Shown here: positions 51,467 to 61,229 of the stretch, in pieces | Position numbering within the stretch: position 1 is the first letter of the stretch | Layout: each line of letters opens with the position of its first letter | Assembly (NCBI GenBank): GCA_017744935.1 | Contig: JAGIAI010000012.1 | Location: 1-64,000 of the forward strand | DNA length: 64,000 nucleotides | Direction: 5' to 3' | Origin: Variovorax sp. | GTDB lineage: Bacteria > Pseudomonadota > Gammaproteobacteria > Burkholderiales > Burkholderiaceae_C | Notes under the pieces: generated by a model | What the model was told of the DNA's origin: nothing | Database searches by the model: none | Seen by the model: the letters and a program-made list of their open reading frames with translations, nothing else | Translations under genes and position numbers: made by a program

Positions 51467-52984
51467 TCAGGACTTCGCTCCCGCATCCCCCGCCCCACCC
51501 AACGCCTTCGAAACCGCCACCAACCCCAACGCCAACCGACTCGAGCTCTCCGTGTAGTCCCTCTGCGCCTGCAGCCACGTCCGCTCCGCATCCAGCTGCA
51601 CCAGAAAGTCGGTCAACCCATGCTCATACCGCACGCGCGCGAGTTGCAGCGCGTCGCGGCTGCTGCGTTCTCTCACTGCCAGTTGCTCGTTGCGCCGCCG
51701 CTCGGCGGTGTACGCACTCAGCGCATCGTCGATCTCGTGCCACGCCTTGAGCACAGTCTGCTGATACGCGACGGCGGCTTCCTGTTGCTGCAGCTCGCGC
51801 AGGTTCACGGTGGCGCGGCGGCGGCCGTTGTCGAAGATGGGCAACTGGATGCTCGGGCCGATGTTCCACTGCCGGCTGCCCCAGTCGGTGAAGGTGCTGC
51901 CGTCCACCGACTGGAAGCCGAAGCCCGCGCCGATGGTGACGCGCGGGTACAGGTCGGCCACGGCGACGCCGATGTTGGCGGTGGCGGCGTGCAGTTGGGC
52001 TTGCGCCATCTGGATGTCGGGGCGGCGCAGCGCCATGTCCGACGGCACGCCGAGCGAGAGGTCGGGCAGCGCGGCCACCGACGCGTTGTCGGGCAGGGGC
52101 GCGAGTTGCGATTGCAGCGCGCCGGGCCGTTCGCCGAGCAGCAGGGTGATCTGGTTGGTGGCCTGCGCTTCCTGCGTGAGCAATTGCGGCAGGCGCGCGC
52201 GCAGGTCGGCGGCTTGTGCGTTCTGGCGCGCGACGTCGAGGTCGGTGGTGAGTCCGCCGTCGGCGCGGGCCTTGACGAGCGACAGTGTTTCCTCGGACGC
52301 CGCGATGTCTTCGCGCGCGAGCTTGATCTGGCGTTGCACCGCGCGCAGTTCGAAGTAGTGGCGCGCCAGTTCGGCTTGCACGCTGAGTTGCACCTGCGCG
52401 AGCATGGCTTGCGATGCGGCGACGTTGGCATCGGCGGATTCGATGGAGCGGCGCACGCGGCCCCACAGGTCGATCTCCCACGAGGCATCGAAGCCGACCT
52501 GATAGAAGTTGTGCGGCTCGCTCAGGATCTGGATCAGCTCGGCTTGGTTGGGCGGGTTGATCGCATCAAGCAATCGCCGGGTCTCGCCGAATTCGCTCTG
52601 GCGCAGCCGCGTCACGCCGGCGCTGGCATTGACCTGGATGCCCTTCTGCGATTCGACGACGCCCTGCTGCGCGCGGCTTTGCAGAAAGCGCAGCGCGGCG
52701 GTTTGCAGGTCGGAGTTGGCGGCGAGGGCGCGCTTCTGGAGTGCATCGAGCACCGGGTCGTTGAACATGCTCCAGTCTTGCGGCGCCGCGCTCGCGGAGG
52801 GCGCAGTGCGTTGCGCCCCGGAGAGTTCGAGCGATCCGCCGTGCCATGCCGCGAAGTCGGCCGGGGCTTCGGGGGTCTGCGGCTTGAAGTCGGGGCCGAC
52901 CGCGCAGCCGGTGAGCATCACAGCCGCGATGAGCGCGGCAACACCGGCGACGGCGGTGGTGTGGAAGCGTGCGGAGATCTTCAT
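51467..52984 (-). CDS. NodT family outer membrane efflux lipoprotein
   Basis: 505-residue TolC-like outer-membrane channel of a tripartite ABC exporter. It has a lipobox LTGC (Cys27), the NodT opening GPDFKPQTPEAP, and two long repeated helical-hairpin halves with ARHYFELRAVQRQIKLAREDI and YEHGLTDFLVQLDAERTWLQAQRDY. It is the last gene of the efflux operon, 23 bp after the permease gene, so it probably docks onto the HlyD adaptor encoded there. Confidence 0.92.
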   Translation of the reverse strand: MKISARFHTTAVAGVAALIAAVMLTGCAVGPDFKPQTPEAPADFAAWHGGSLELSGAQRTAPSASAAPQDWSMFNDPVLDALQKRALAANSDLQTAALRFLQSRAQQGVVESQKGIQVNASAGVTRLRQSEFGETRRLLDAINPPNQAELIQILSEPHNFYQVGFDASWEIDLWGRVRRSIESADANVAASQAMLAQVQLSVQAELARHYFELRAVQRQIKLAREDIAASEETLSLVKARADGGLTTDLDVARQNAQAADLRARLPQLLTQEAQATNQITLLLGERPGALQSQLAPLPDNASVAALPDLSLGVPSDMALRRPDIQMAQAQLHAATANIGVAVADLYPRVTIGAGFGFQSVDGSTFTDWGSRQWNIGPSIQLPIFDNGRRRATVNLRELQQQEAAVAYQQTVLKAWHEIDDALSAYTAERRRNEQLAVRERSSRDALQLARVRYEHGLTDFLVQLDAERTWLQAQRDYTESSSRLALGLVAVSKALGGAGDAGAKS

Positions 52985-53007
52985 GGCATGCCCTTCGATG
53001 AGCGGAT

Positions 53008-54138
53008 TCAGACGAGCCTGTGTCTAAAGAGCCAGGCGGCCAGCGGCAGCGTGACGGCCGCGATGAGGAAAAGCGGAATGAGGTTGTGCCAGACGGTGAG
53101 CAGCCCAACGCCTTCGAGGTACACGCGCTGCACGAGGTCGATGGCAAAGCGCAGCGGGTTGGCGAGCGTGGCGATCTGCAGCACTTCGGGCATGTTGCTC
53201 ACCGGCGTAGTGAGGCCCGACAGCAGCATCATCGGCATGATGAGGACGAAGGTGTAGAGCATCGCCTGCTGCATGTTGGCCGACACGGCCGAGATCGAAA
53301 GGCCGATGCCCACGCTCGCAATGGTGAAGGCCGAGAGCCCGATGTAGAGCGTGATGAGCGACCCGGCCATCGGCACCCTAAACCACAGCAGCGTCATCAG
53401 CAGCACGATGGTGGATTGCACCAGCCCGATGAAGACCGGCGGCAGCGCCTTGCCGATCATGATTTCGGTGGGCGACAGCGGCGTGACCAGCAACTGGTCG
53501 AAGGTGCCTTGCTCGCGTTCTCTCGCCACGGAGAGTGCGGTGAGCAGCAGGGTCTGGATCATGCTGAGCGCGGCGATCATGCCGGGCATGAAGTTCCAGC
53601 GCGTCTCCAGGTTGGGGTTGAACCATGCGCGTGATTCGATGCGCACCGGCGCCTGCAGCCCGCCGTGCTTCTGCCGCCAGTCATCGTTGAAGGCGTTGAC
53701 GACGGAGGCGACGAAGCCCGATGCTGATCCGGCCGTGTTGGAGTTGCGCGCATCGATGATCACCTGGATCGGCGCGTCTTCACCCGCGTTGAGTTGCCGC
53801 TCGAAATCGGGGCCGATCTGGATGACGACGAGCGCATCCCCCTGATTGACCAGTGGCGCGATCTGCTCGGGCGACGTGAGTGTGGCCGCGCGCTTGAAGA
53901 CGCCGGTGCCGTCGAGTTTGGCGATGAGCGCGGTCGATGCGCCGCTGCGGCTCTGGTCGAGCAGCGCATAGTCGACGTGCGTCAGGTCGTAGGTGGCCGC
54001 GTAGCCGAAGAGCAGGCTCTGCATGAGCGCCGGCACGATGAGTATCACGCGGCTCGACGGGTCCTTGAGGATCGCGAGCAGTTCCTTGCGGCACAAGTGG
54101 GCCACGCGCCGCAGGAAGTCGATGAATGAACCGTTCAT
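53008..54138 (-). CDS. ABC-2 type efflux permease (second)
   Basis: 376-residue ABC-2 permease of the YhhJ/YbhR type. The first membrane helix is near 25-45, a large extracytoplasmic domain spans about 45-180, and five further helices cluster in the C-terminal half. The conserved AREREQGTFDQLLVTPLSPTEIMIGKALP block is typical of these permeases. It pairs with the permease encoded 9 bp upstream; both would be driven by the double ATPase. AAGGA precedes the ATG. Confidence 0.92.
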   Translation of the reverse strand: MNGSFIDFLRRVAHLCRKELLAILKDPSSRVILIVPALMQSLLFGYAATYDLTHVDYALLDQSRSGASTALIAKLDGTGVFKRAATLTSPEQIAPLVNQGDALVVIQIGPDFERQLNAGEDAPIQVIIDARNSNTAGSASGFVASVVNAFNDDWRQKHGGLQAPVRIESRAWFNPNLETRWNFMPGMIAALSMIQTLLLTALSVAREREQGTFDQLLVTPLSPTEIMIGKALPPVFIGLVQSTIVLLMTLLWFRVPMAGSLITLYIGLSAFTIASVGIGLSISAVSANMQQAMLYTFVLIMPMMLLSGLTTPVSNMPEVLQIATLANPLRFAIDLVQRVYLEGVGLLTVWHNLIPLFLIAAVTLPLAAWLFRHRLV

Positions 54139-54147
54139 GGTTGTCCT

Positions 54148-55311
54148 TCAGTCCAGCTTCTTGCGCGTGACGAAGCGCGCGATGCTGAGCAGCACCACCG
54201 CATACACCAGCAGGATGAGGCAGTTGCGCACGATGAGCGACCACACGTTGCCCGCAAGGAACAGCGTGCGGATCAGCTCCATGAAATACGTCGCCGGCAA
54301 CACATGCCCGACGATGCGAATGACGGTCGGCACATTGCGCAGGTCAAAGAGAAAGCCCGACAGCATCAGCGAAGGCAGGAAGCTCGATATCAGCGCGACC
54401 TGGCTCGCGAGGAACTGGTTGCGCGTGACGGACGAGATGAGCAACCCGATGCCTACTGCGACAAGCAGGTACAGCATCGCGGCCACCACCATGACGGCGA
54501 GCGATCCGTACATCGGCACTTCGAAGAGAAAGCGCGCGGCCAGCAGGCACAGCAGCAGGCCGATCATGCCAATGCCGAAGTAGGGGATGACCTTGGCCAG
54601 CAGGATCTCCACCGGCCTCACCGGCGTGACGAAGAGCGATTCGAGCGTGCCGCGTTCCCATTCGCGCGCCATCACGAGCGCGGTGAGAAAGGCGCCGACC
54701 AGCGTCATGATGAGCACGATCAACCCCGGCACCAGATACCAGGTGCTGGTGTTCGCGCTGTTGAACCACAGCCGCTGCTCGATGGTGATCGCACCGATGC
54801 CCGTGCCTTGCGGCCCACCGCCCGCGCGGTCGACGATGCGCTGCGAGTTCTGCGCGAGCGCACCCGTCGCGTAGCGCAGCACGATGTTGGCCTTGTTCGC
54901 ATCGGCGCCGTGCACGATCACCTGGATGCTCGCGTCGCCCGCCGCGAGGCGGCGCGAAAAGTCCGACGGCACGCGCACGATGCCGTCGACCTTGCGCTGG
55001 TGCATCAGCGCTTCGGCATCGCGCATCGAAGTGAGCATCACCGGCGAGATGTAGGGCGTGAGCTGAAGGCCCGCCACGGCCTGCGCTGCGGTGGGTGAGG
55101 TGTCTTCGAGCACCACCGCCATTGGCGCGTTCTTCACGTCGAGCGACAGGCCGTAGCCGAAGATCAGGATGAGGATGATCGGCAGCAGGATGCCGATCGC
55201 GATGCTGCTCGGGTCGCGGATGAGCTGACGCGTTTCCTTGCGGGTGAGCGCAACGAGCCGTCGCCAGAAGCGGCTCAGCGTCGCGGCTTGTTCCGATTGC
55301 GGCGCGGTCAT
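54148..55311 (-). CDS. ABC-2 type efflux permease (first)
   Basis: 387-residue ABC-2 permease with the same architecture as its neighbour and the block REWERGTLESLFVTPVRPVEILLAKVIPY at about 223-250. It starts with an ATGA overlap (55308-55311) on the ATPase gene. YbhS/YbhR-type permease pairs with a HlyD protein and double ATPase export drugs or chloramphenicol-like compounds in enterobacteria; substrates here are unknown. Confidence 0.92.
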   Translation of the reverse strand: MTAPQSEQAATLSRFWRRLVALTRKETRQLIRDPSSIAIGILLPIILILIFGYGLSLDVKNAPMAVVLEDTSPTAAQAVAGLQLTPYISPVMLTSMRDAEALMHQRKVDGIVRVPSDFSRRLAAGDASIQVIVHGADANKANIVLRYATGALAQNSQRIVDRAGGGPQGTGIGAITIEQRLWFNSANTSTWYLVPGLIVLIMTLVGAFLTALVMAREWERGTLESLFVTPVRPVEILLAKVIPYFGIGMIGLLLCLLAARFLFEVPMYGSLAVMVVAAMLYLLVAVGIGLLISSVTRNQFLASQVALISSFLPSLMLSGFLFDLRNVPTVIRIVGHVLPATYFMELIRTLFLAGNVWSLIVRNCLILLVYAVVLLSIARFVTRKKLD

Positions 55312-57092
55312 GCATGCGCTCCCTGCGCCGGTGCGCGCTTCGATTCACGCGCCTGCGTCACGATGTCGATGAAGGCTTCTTCCATGCTGAGCCGGCTGTC
55401 CGCCGCGCTCCCGGCTTGCACGCGCACCTGTTGCGGCGTGCCGATGGCGAGGAGCTTGCCCGCATCCTGGATGACGATGCGATCGCAGTACTCGGCCTCT
55501 TCCATGAAGTGCGTGGTGATGATGATGGTCACGCCCGCCTCGGCCAGCGCGGTGATGCGGCGCCAGAACTCGCGCCGCGCGAGTGGATCGGTGCCGCTCG
55601 TGGGTTCGTCGAGGAAGAGGATCTCCGGCTCGTGCAGCAGGCCGGTCGCCATCGCGAGCCGCTGCTTGAAGCCGCCGGGGAGCTGGCCGCTGGTGGCCTG
55701 CTCTTGCCCGACGAGGTCGAACTGCTGGAGCACCGTCTGCATGCGGTCGCGCAGCCGGTCGCCGCGCAGGCCGTAGGCACCGCCGAAGAAGTTCAGGTTC
55801 TCGGTGACGGTGAGGTTGCCGTACAGCGCGAACTTCTGCGAGACGTAGCCGATCTTGCTGCGCGCATGGGCGCGTGCGGTGCGCAGGTTCACGCCCGCCA
55901 CCTGCAGGAAGCCGCTGCTCGCGGGCAGCAGTCCGCAGAGCATGCGGAAGGTGGTGGTCTTGCCCGCACCGTTGGGGCCGAGCAGGCCGAAGATTTCTCC
56001 GCGCCGCACGTCGAAGCTGGTGCTGGCGACGGCGGTGAAATCGCCGAACTTGCGCACGAGGTCTTTCACTTCGATGACGACGTCCTTGCCATTGGAGCCA
56101 GGTGCCGCGGCCGCGGGTTGGGCCGGTGCAGGAGATTCGGCTTTGGCCTGCTTTGCGCGCAGCAGCACCATGAAGCCGTCTTCGAGCCGCGCCGGGACGG
56201 ACTCGACCGGTGCGCCATCCAGCAAGGCCTCGACCGAAGCTGCGTCCGCATCGGGGCGGCGGATGAAGCGCACTTCGCCGCCCTGCGGCACCGCGTCGAT
56301 GATCGATGCCGGTGTGTCGAGCAGCTTCGCCTGCAAGGTGCGCGGCGCGGTGCCCTTCGGGGGTGTCGCGATGAAGCAGAGATCCTTCGCGTTGTCGCGG
56401 ATCTCGTTGGGCGCACCTTGCGCAATGAGCTTGCCGCCGTGCAGCACGAACACCTGCGCGCAGCGCTCCGCCTCGTCGAGATAGGCGGTGCTGACGATGA
56501 CGGAGAGATGCTCTTCGTCCACGAGCTGCTGCACGATCTCCCATAGCTCGCGCCGCGAGAGGGGGTCGACGCCCACGGTGGGTTCGTCGAGCAGCAGCAG
56601 CGCCGGAGAACGCACCAGCGTGCAGGCGAGTCCGAGCTTCTGCTTCATGCCGCCGGAGAGTTTTCCGGCGGGACGGTCGGTGAAGCGGCCGAGGTCGGTC
56701 ATCTCCATCAGGCGCGCGTAGCGATCGCGGCGAACCGACTTGCTCACGCCGTGCAGATCGGCATAGAGGTCGAGGTTCTCCTGGACGCTCAGGTCTTCAT
56801 AGAGGCCGAAGCGCTGCGGCATGTAGCTGATGCGGTCCTGCACCGATTGCGGGTCTTTCGCGACATCGATGCCGAGCACGCTGAGCGAGCCTTCGTCCGC
56901 GCTCATCAGTCCAGCTGTGAGGCGAAGCAGCGTGGTCTTGCCCGCACCGTCGGGGCCGACCAGCGCGGTCAGCTTGCCGGCGGGCACTTCGAGCGTTACA
57001 TCGTCGAGTGCACGTGTGGGCTCGGCGAGGCCCTTGACCTGAAAGCGCTTGTGCAGGCCGCGACCTGCGAGCGCTGGTGCGGCGGTGGTCAT
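55308..57092 (-). CDS. Double ABC ATPase of an efflux system (YbhF-like)
   Basis: 594-residue protein with two complete nucleotide-binding domains in tandem. The first has Walker A GPDGAGKTT and signature LSGGMKQK. The second has GPNGAGKTT and the diverged signature LPGGFKQR. An Ala/Pro linker (about 265-285) joins them. This is the YbhF/RbbA-like ATPase layout of ABC-2 exporters. The ATG overlaps the HlyD stop by one base (TGATG at 57090-57094). Confidence 0.92.
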   Translation of the reverse strand: MTTAAPALAGRGLHKRFQVKGLAEPTRALDDVTLEVPAGKLTALVGPDGAGKTTLLRLTAGLMSADEGSLSVLGIDVAKDPQSVQDRISYMPQRFGLYEDLSVQENLDLYADLHGVSKSVRRDRYARLMEMTDLGRFTDRPAGKLSGGMKQKLGLACTLVRSPALLLLDEPTVGVDPLSRRELWEIVQQLVDEEHLSVIVSTAYLDEAERCAQVFVLHGGKLIAQGAPNEIRDNAKDLCFIATPPKGTAPRTLQAKLLDTPASIIDAVPQGGEVRFIRRPDADAASVEALLDGAPVESVPARLEDGFMVLLRAKQAKAESPAPAQPAAAAPGSNGKDVVIEVKDLVRKFGDFTAVASTSFDVRRGEIFGLLGPNGAGKTTTFRMLCGLLPASSGFLQVAGVNLRTARAHARSKIGYVSQKFALYGNLTVTENLNFFGGAYGLRGDRLRDRMQTVLQQFDLVGQEQATSGQLPGGFKQRLAMATGLLHEPEILFLDEPTSGTDPLARREFWRRITALAEAGVTIIITTHFMEEAEYCDRIVIQDAGKLLAIGTPQQVRVQAGSAADSRLSMEEAFIDIVTQARESKRAPAQGAHA

Positions 57093-58144
57093 CAGGGCTT
57101 GCTCCCGGCCGTCGCCGCGTTGCTGTTCGCACTTGCGTTGGCGTTGTTGCCGTCGAGCGCGAGGCGCACCGTCACCGGCATGCCGAGACGCAGTCGGTCT
57201 TCGGGGTCGTCGGCGAGCACGCGGATCTCGTAGACGAGGCTGCTCCGCAATTCCTCCGTCTGCACGGTCTTCGGCGTGAACTCCGCGACGGACGAGATGT
57301 ACCCGACCTTGCCCGTCAGCGGCTGGCCCGGATGACTGTCGGTGTGCAGCGTGGCCGCCATGCCGGGCCTCACGCGGCCGAGGTCGGCCTCGGTGACGTA
57401 GGCGCGCACCCATTTCGGATCGGTGATCGCGAGCGTGAACACCGGCCGCTGCGGCGAGGCCATGTCGCCCGGCTCCATCAGCCGTGCGCGCACCACCGCG
57501 TTGATCGGCGCCCGGAGTTGTGCCTGGTCCAACTGATGCTTGAGCACCGCGAGCGATGCGACCGCGACATCGAGTTGCGCCTGTGCCTGCGCGATGTCTT
57601 CCTTGCGCGGACCAGTGACGACGAGCTGCTGCGCCTTCCGTGCGTTTTCGAGTTGCGCGAGTGCGGTCTTCTGGCGGGCCTGCGCGGCGTCCAGGTCCTG
57701 CTGGCTCACCGCGCGGCCGGCGGTGGTCTGCCGGATCGACTGGAGCCGTTCGAGTTGCTGCCGTGCAAGTTCGGCATCGGCCTGCGCTGCCGAGACTTGT
57801 GCGCGTGCCTGTGCGATCTCTTCAGGGCGGCTGCCGGTCTTGAGCTTCTGAAGCACCTGCTGCTGCACCGCGATCTGCGCTTCGGACTGGGCGATCTGCA
57901 ATTCGAGCGTGCGCGTGTCCAGTTCGCCAAGCACCTGGCCGGCGGTGACGCGATCGCCTTCCTGCACGTTGAGCCGGCCGATGCGTTCCGCGCCGTTGAA
58001 GGCGAGCGACACCTGTCGCAGATCGACATTGCCGTAGAGCACCAGCTCATTGGCATTCGTGGGCTGTCGGTTGAAGTACCAGACCGCGAGAGCGGCGGCG
58101 GCCACGAGAACGATGGCCCCGACGATGATCGGCTTCTTGTTCAT
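57092..58144 (-). CDS. HlyD family periplasmic adaptor
   Basis: 350-residue membrane-fusion protein linking the inner-membrane permeases to the outer-membrane channel. The N-terminal anchor helix spans about 5-24. A barrel-sandwich part contains VSLAFNGAERIGRLNVQEGDRVTAGQVLGELD, then a long alpha-helical hairpin (about 85-195), second lipoyl half, and a beta barrel ending near 330. It is the first gene of the five-gene exporter operon, with a palindromic operator upstream. Confidence 0.92.
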   Translation of the reverse strand: MNKKPIIVGAIVLVAAAALAVWYFNRQPTNANELVLYGNVDLRQVSLAFNGAERIGRLNVQEGDRVTAGQVLGELDTRTLELQIAQSEAQIAVQQQVLQKLKTGSRPEEIAQARAQVSAAQADAELARQQLERLQSIRQTTAGRAVSQQDLDAAQARQKTALAQLENARKAQQLVVTGPRKEDIAQAQAQLDVAVASLAVLKHQLDQAQLRAPINAVVRARLMEPGDMASPQRPVFTLAITDPKWVRAYVTEADLGRVRPGMAATLHTDSHPGQPLTGKVGYISSVAEFTPKTVQTEELRSSLVYEIRVLADDPEDRLRLGMPVTVRLALDGNNANASANSNAATAGSKP

Positions 58145-58202
58145 GATTTCTCTCTGCGCAGGGATGACGCTGCGTTGTCGATGAAGTAGACTGGATGATA
58201 TC

Positions 58203-58220
58203 GAATTTGAATTCAAATTC
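58203..58220. promoter_or_regulatory. 18-bp perfect palindrome, TetR operator candidate
   Basis: GAATTTGAATTCAAATTC is a perfect 18-bp palindrome in the 108-bp gap between the divergent exporter operon and the TetR gene. It is AT-rich against a GC-rich background. Position and symmetry fit a TetR-type operator repressing both directions. Confidence 0.75.
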
Positions 58221-58252
58221 AAACTAAGACTTTGTTTCCAGGGATTACCGCG

Positions 58253-58981
58253 ATGGCAGTCACAGCAAGAAAGAAATCTCCCACGCCCGGCCGGCGCGCG
58301 CAACGCCCCGATGGTGATGCGACACGCCAGCACCTCATCGAGACGGCGGGCAAGGTCTTCGCCGAACGCGGACTGGCCGAGGCCACCAGCAAGGAAATCT
58401 GCGAGCGCGCGGGCGTGCCGCTCGCGTCGGTCAACTATCACTTCGGCAGCCGCGACGGCCTGTATGAAGCGGTGCTGATTGCCGCGCATCAGCAGTTGAT
58501 CGGGCTCGAGGAGCTGATGGCAATGGTCGAGCACATCGACGATCCGGAGACCAAGCTGCGCACGGTGTTGACGCACTTCGTCCGCTTTGCCAGCAACGTG
58601 AACGCGTCGTGGGGCTTCCGTGTGGTGCTGCGCGAGATCATGACGCCCTCTGCTGCGATGCCCGCTTTGATCGAGAAGGCCGTGCGACCCAAGTCACAGT
58701 TCATGCGCGGGCTGGTGAGCGCCGTGATGGGCCTGCCGCCCGAGCACCCGAGCGCTCAGCGCGGCGTCGTCTTCGCGCTGCTGCCGTGCCTGGCGATCAT
58801 GATCGTCCCGAAGGAAGTCCCGGCGAAGCTGCTGCCCGCGATCGGCAAGGACAGCGAAGGCCTCGCCGAGGAGCTCATGTGTTACGTGATGGCGGGGCTG
58901 TCCGCGATGGCGGCCGCGCAGAAGCCGGCTGCGAAGCCGCCGCGCCCGCCTGCGCGAGCAGCCAGGCGCGAAAAAGCGTGA
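58253..58981 (+). CDS. TetR/AcrR family regulator, CecR-like
   Basis: 242-residue repressor. The N-terminal helix-turn-helix is TRQHLIETAGKVFAERGLAEATSKEICERAGVPLASVNYHFGSRDGLYEAVL, about 24-75. The C-terminal ligand domain resembles the DUF1956 type of CecR (YbiH), which controls ybh-type exporters in enterobacteria; the neighbouring operon is of that type. The last 107 bases overlap the opposite LysR gene, and the tail (KPPRPPARAARREKA) is basic. The ATG at 58253 follows AGGGA. Confidence 0.9.
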   Translation: MAVTARKKSPTPGRRAQRPDGDATRQHLIETAGKVFAERGLAEATSKEICERAGVPLASVNYHFGSRDGLYEAVLIAAHQQLIGLEELMAMVEHIDDPETKLRTVLTHFVRFASNVNASWGFRVVLREIMTPSAAMPALIEKAVRPKSQFMRGLVSAVMGLPPEHPSAQRGVVFALLPCLAIMIVPKEVPAKLLPAIGKDSEGLAEELMCYVMAGLSAMAAAQKPAAKPPRPPARAARREKA

Positions 58982-59837
58982 GTGCCGGGCGCTCGTCCTC
59001 GACGGCGGGTGTCACGAGGTAGTAGCTGCGCTCACCGCGCAAGACGCGCTCGCAGGCGATGACGAGTTCGCCGCGCGCCAGTTCGTTCTGGATCGCGATG
59101 GTGGGCATCAGCGCCACGCCGAGCCCGTGCGCGGCGGCGATGGCGATCATCGAGAACAGCTCGTAGCGCGGCCCGCTGTGCGCACGCGGCGCATCGACGT
59201 TCTGCGCATCGAACCACTGGCGCCAGCCGTCGGGCCGCGTGCTCTGCTGCAGCAGCGGCATGCGGGCAATCGCCGACGGCGACAACGGCTTGCGGCCTGC
59301 GAGCAGCGCGGGGCTGCAAACCGGAATCACGTCTTCCTCGATCAGCACGGTGGACTTCGTGCCGGCCCAGTTGGCGGTCTGCGTTGCCGTGCCAGCGTAG
59401 ATCGCGGCATCGAAAGGCGTGTCGTTGAACAGAAAGGGCCGCGTGCGCGTCTCGATGTGCACCGTGATGTCCGGATGCTTCGCCGCGAAATCCGGCAGGC
59501 GCGGAATGAGCCAACGCGTCGCGAAGGTCGGCACTGCCGCGAGCTGCAGCGATCCGCCCTGGCCCTGCCGCGCCATTGCGTCGAGCGTGTCGCGCTCCAT
59601 GGTGTCGAGCTGGCGCGCGATCTGCCGCGCATAGTCGGCACCGGCCGGCGTCAGCGCCACGCCGTGCCGGGTGCGGCGGAAGAGGGCGATGCCGAGGAAG
59701 TCCTCCAGCGCGGTGATCTGGCGCGACACCGCACTCTGCGTGAGCGCGAGCTCCTGCGCGGCGCGGGTATAGCTCTCGTGCCGCGCGGCGGCCTCGAAGC
59801 AGATAAGGGACTGTGTCGAAGGGATCTTGCGGCGCAT
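58875..59837 (-). CDS. LysR family transcriptional regulator
   Basis: 320-residue LysR-type regulator. The helix-turn-helix TRAAQELALTQSAVSRQITALEDFLGIALFRR spans about 24-55, and the effector-binding domain starts near 95. The last 25 residues are a disordered Ala/Pro/Ser tail, beyond the usual GcvA-like end. It is divergent from glutaryl-CoA dehydrogenase and is a natural candidate for its regulator. Its 3' end overlaps the TetR gene by 107 nt. Confidence 0.9.
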   Translation of the reverse strand: MRRKIPSTQSLICFEAAARHESYTRAAQELALTQSAVSRQITALEDFLGIALFRRTRHGVALTPAGADYARQIARQLDTMERDTLDAMARQGQGGSLQLAAVPTFATRWLIPRLPDFAAKHPDITVHIETRTRPFLFNDTPFDAAIYAGTATQTANWAGTKSTVLIEEDVIPVCSPALLAGRKPLSPSAIARMPLLQQSTRPDGWRQWFDAQNVDAPRAHSGPRYELFSMIAIAAAHGLGVALMPTIAIQNELARGELVIACERVLRGERSYYLVTPAVEDERPALTLFRAWLLAQAGAAASQPASARPPSRTAPPSRNT

Positions 59838-59869
59838 GGTATGCGAAGCCTACATAGTTGAACGGCACG

Positions 59870-59882
59870 TTCATTCAATGAA
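59870..59882. promoter_or_regulatory. LysR-type T-N11-A operator candidate
   Basis: TTCATT-C-AATGAA (13 bp, perfect arms) lies 33 bp upstream of the LysR start and about 145 bp upstream of the acyl-CoA dehydrogenase gene. It fits the T-N11-A core bound by LysR regulators. Binding is inferred from sequence symmetry and position alone. Confidence 0.5.
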
Positions 59883-60026
59883 ACGGCCCAGGCGCATTGT
59901 CGTATGACGTTCGAAAAACGCATAACTGGGTGTCGAATCATCGTTTGCGCTCCCCCTGCGCCGCGCTTACGATGACGGCCGACCCAAGCACTTTCGCTTC
60001 CCGCACTTTTCCCCCGGAGACCTCAC

Positions 60027-61229
60027 ATGGCCATCAAGAACGCCCGCTTTCAATGGGACGACGCCCTTCTGCTCGATCAACAGCTCACCGACGAAGAGCG
60101 CATGGTGCGCGACGCGGCCAATGCCTACTGCCAGGAGCGCCTGGCTCCGCGCGTGATCGAGGGTTTCCGCAAGGGTGAAACCGACCCGGCGGTTTTCCGC
60201 GAGATGGGCGCCCTCGGTCTGCTGGGCCCGACGATCCCCGAGCAATACGGCGGTCCCGGCCTCAACTACGTCTGCTATGGCCTGATCGCCCGCGAAGTCG
60301 AGCGCGTCGATTCGGGCTTCCGCTCGATGGCCAGCGTGCAGAGCTCGCTCGTGATGGTCCCGATCAACGAATTCGGCACCGAAGCGCAAAAGCAGAAATA
60401 CCTGCCCAAGCTCGCCACCGGCGAATTCATCGGCTGCTTCGGCCTGACCGAGCCCGACCACGGTTCGGACCCCGGCAGCATGGTCACCCGCGCCAAGAAG
60501 GTGCCGGGCGGCTATTCGCTCAGCGGCGCCAAGATGTGGATCAGCAACAGCCCGATCGCCGACGTGTTCGTGGTGTGGGCCAAGGAAGTTTCCGAGTCCG
60601 GCGCGGTCGGTCCGATCCGCGGCTTCGTTCTCGAAAAGGGCATGAAGGGCCTGAGCGCCCCGGCCATCCACGGCAAGGTCGGCCTGCGCGCTTCGATCAC
60701 CGGCGAAATCGTGATGGACAACGTGTTCTGCCCCGAAGACAACGCGTTCCCCGAAGTGCAGGGCCTCAAGGGTCCGTTCACCTGCCTCAACAGCGCGCGC
60801 TACGGCATCTCGTGGGGTGCGCTCGGCGCGGCGGAAGACTGCTGGCACCGTGCCCGCACCTACACGATGGAGCGCAAGCAGTTCGGCCGCCCGCTTGCAG
60901 CCAACCAGCTCATCCAGAAGAAGCTCGCCGACATGCAGACCGAAATCACGCTGGGCCTCCAAGGCTGCCTGCGCCTCGGCCGCATGAAGGACGAAGGCAC
61001 CGCATCGGTCGAAGTCACCTCGCTGCTCAAGCGCAATTCGTGCGGCAAGGCGCTCGACATCGCACGCCTCGCCCGCGACATGATGGGTGGCAATGGCATC
61101 AGCGATGAATTCGGCGTGGCGCGTCACTTGGTCAACCTCGAAGTGGTCAACACCTACGAAGGCACGCACGACATCCATGCGCTGATCCTGGGTCGCGCGC
61201 AGACCGGTATCGCGGCCTTCGCCAACTGA
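60027..61229 (+). CDS. gcdH: Glutaryl-CoA dehydrogenase
   Basis: 400-residue FAD acyl-CoA dehydrogenase that oxidises and decarboxylates glutaryl-CoA to crotonyl-CoA in lysine and aromatic catabolism. Visible signatures are [15 protein letters not shown], the substrate-loop region [39 protein letters not shown], and catalytic Glu near 378 in [10 protein letters not shown]. This set matches GcdH better than generic acyl-CoA dehydrogenases. The next gene, a CoA-transferase, overlaps its stop by one base. Confidence 0.93.
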   Translation: MAIKNARFQWDDALLLDQQLTDEERMVRDAANAYCQERLAPRVIEGFRKGETDPAVFREMGALGLLGPTIPEQYGGPGLNYVCYGLIAREVERVDSGFRSMASVQSSLVMVPINEFGTEAQKQKYLPKLATGEFIGCFGLTEPDHGSDPGSMVTRAKKVPGGYSLSGAKMWISNSPIADVFVVWAKEVSESGAVGPIRGFVLEKGMKGLSAPAIHGKVGLRASITGEIVMDNVFCPEDNAFPEVQGLKGPFTCLNSARYGISWGALGAAEDCWHRARTYTMERKQFGRPLAANQLIQKKLADMQTEITLGLQGCLRLGRMKDEGTASVEVTSLLKRNSCGKALDIARLARDMMGGNGISDEFGVARHLVNLEVVNTYEGTHDIHALILGRAQTGIAAFAN

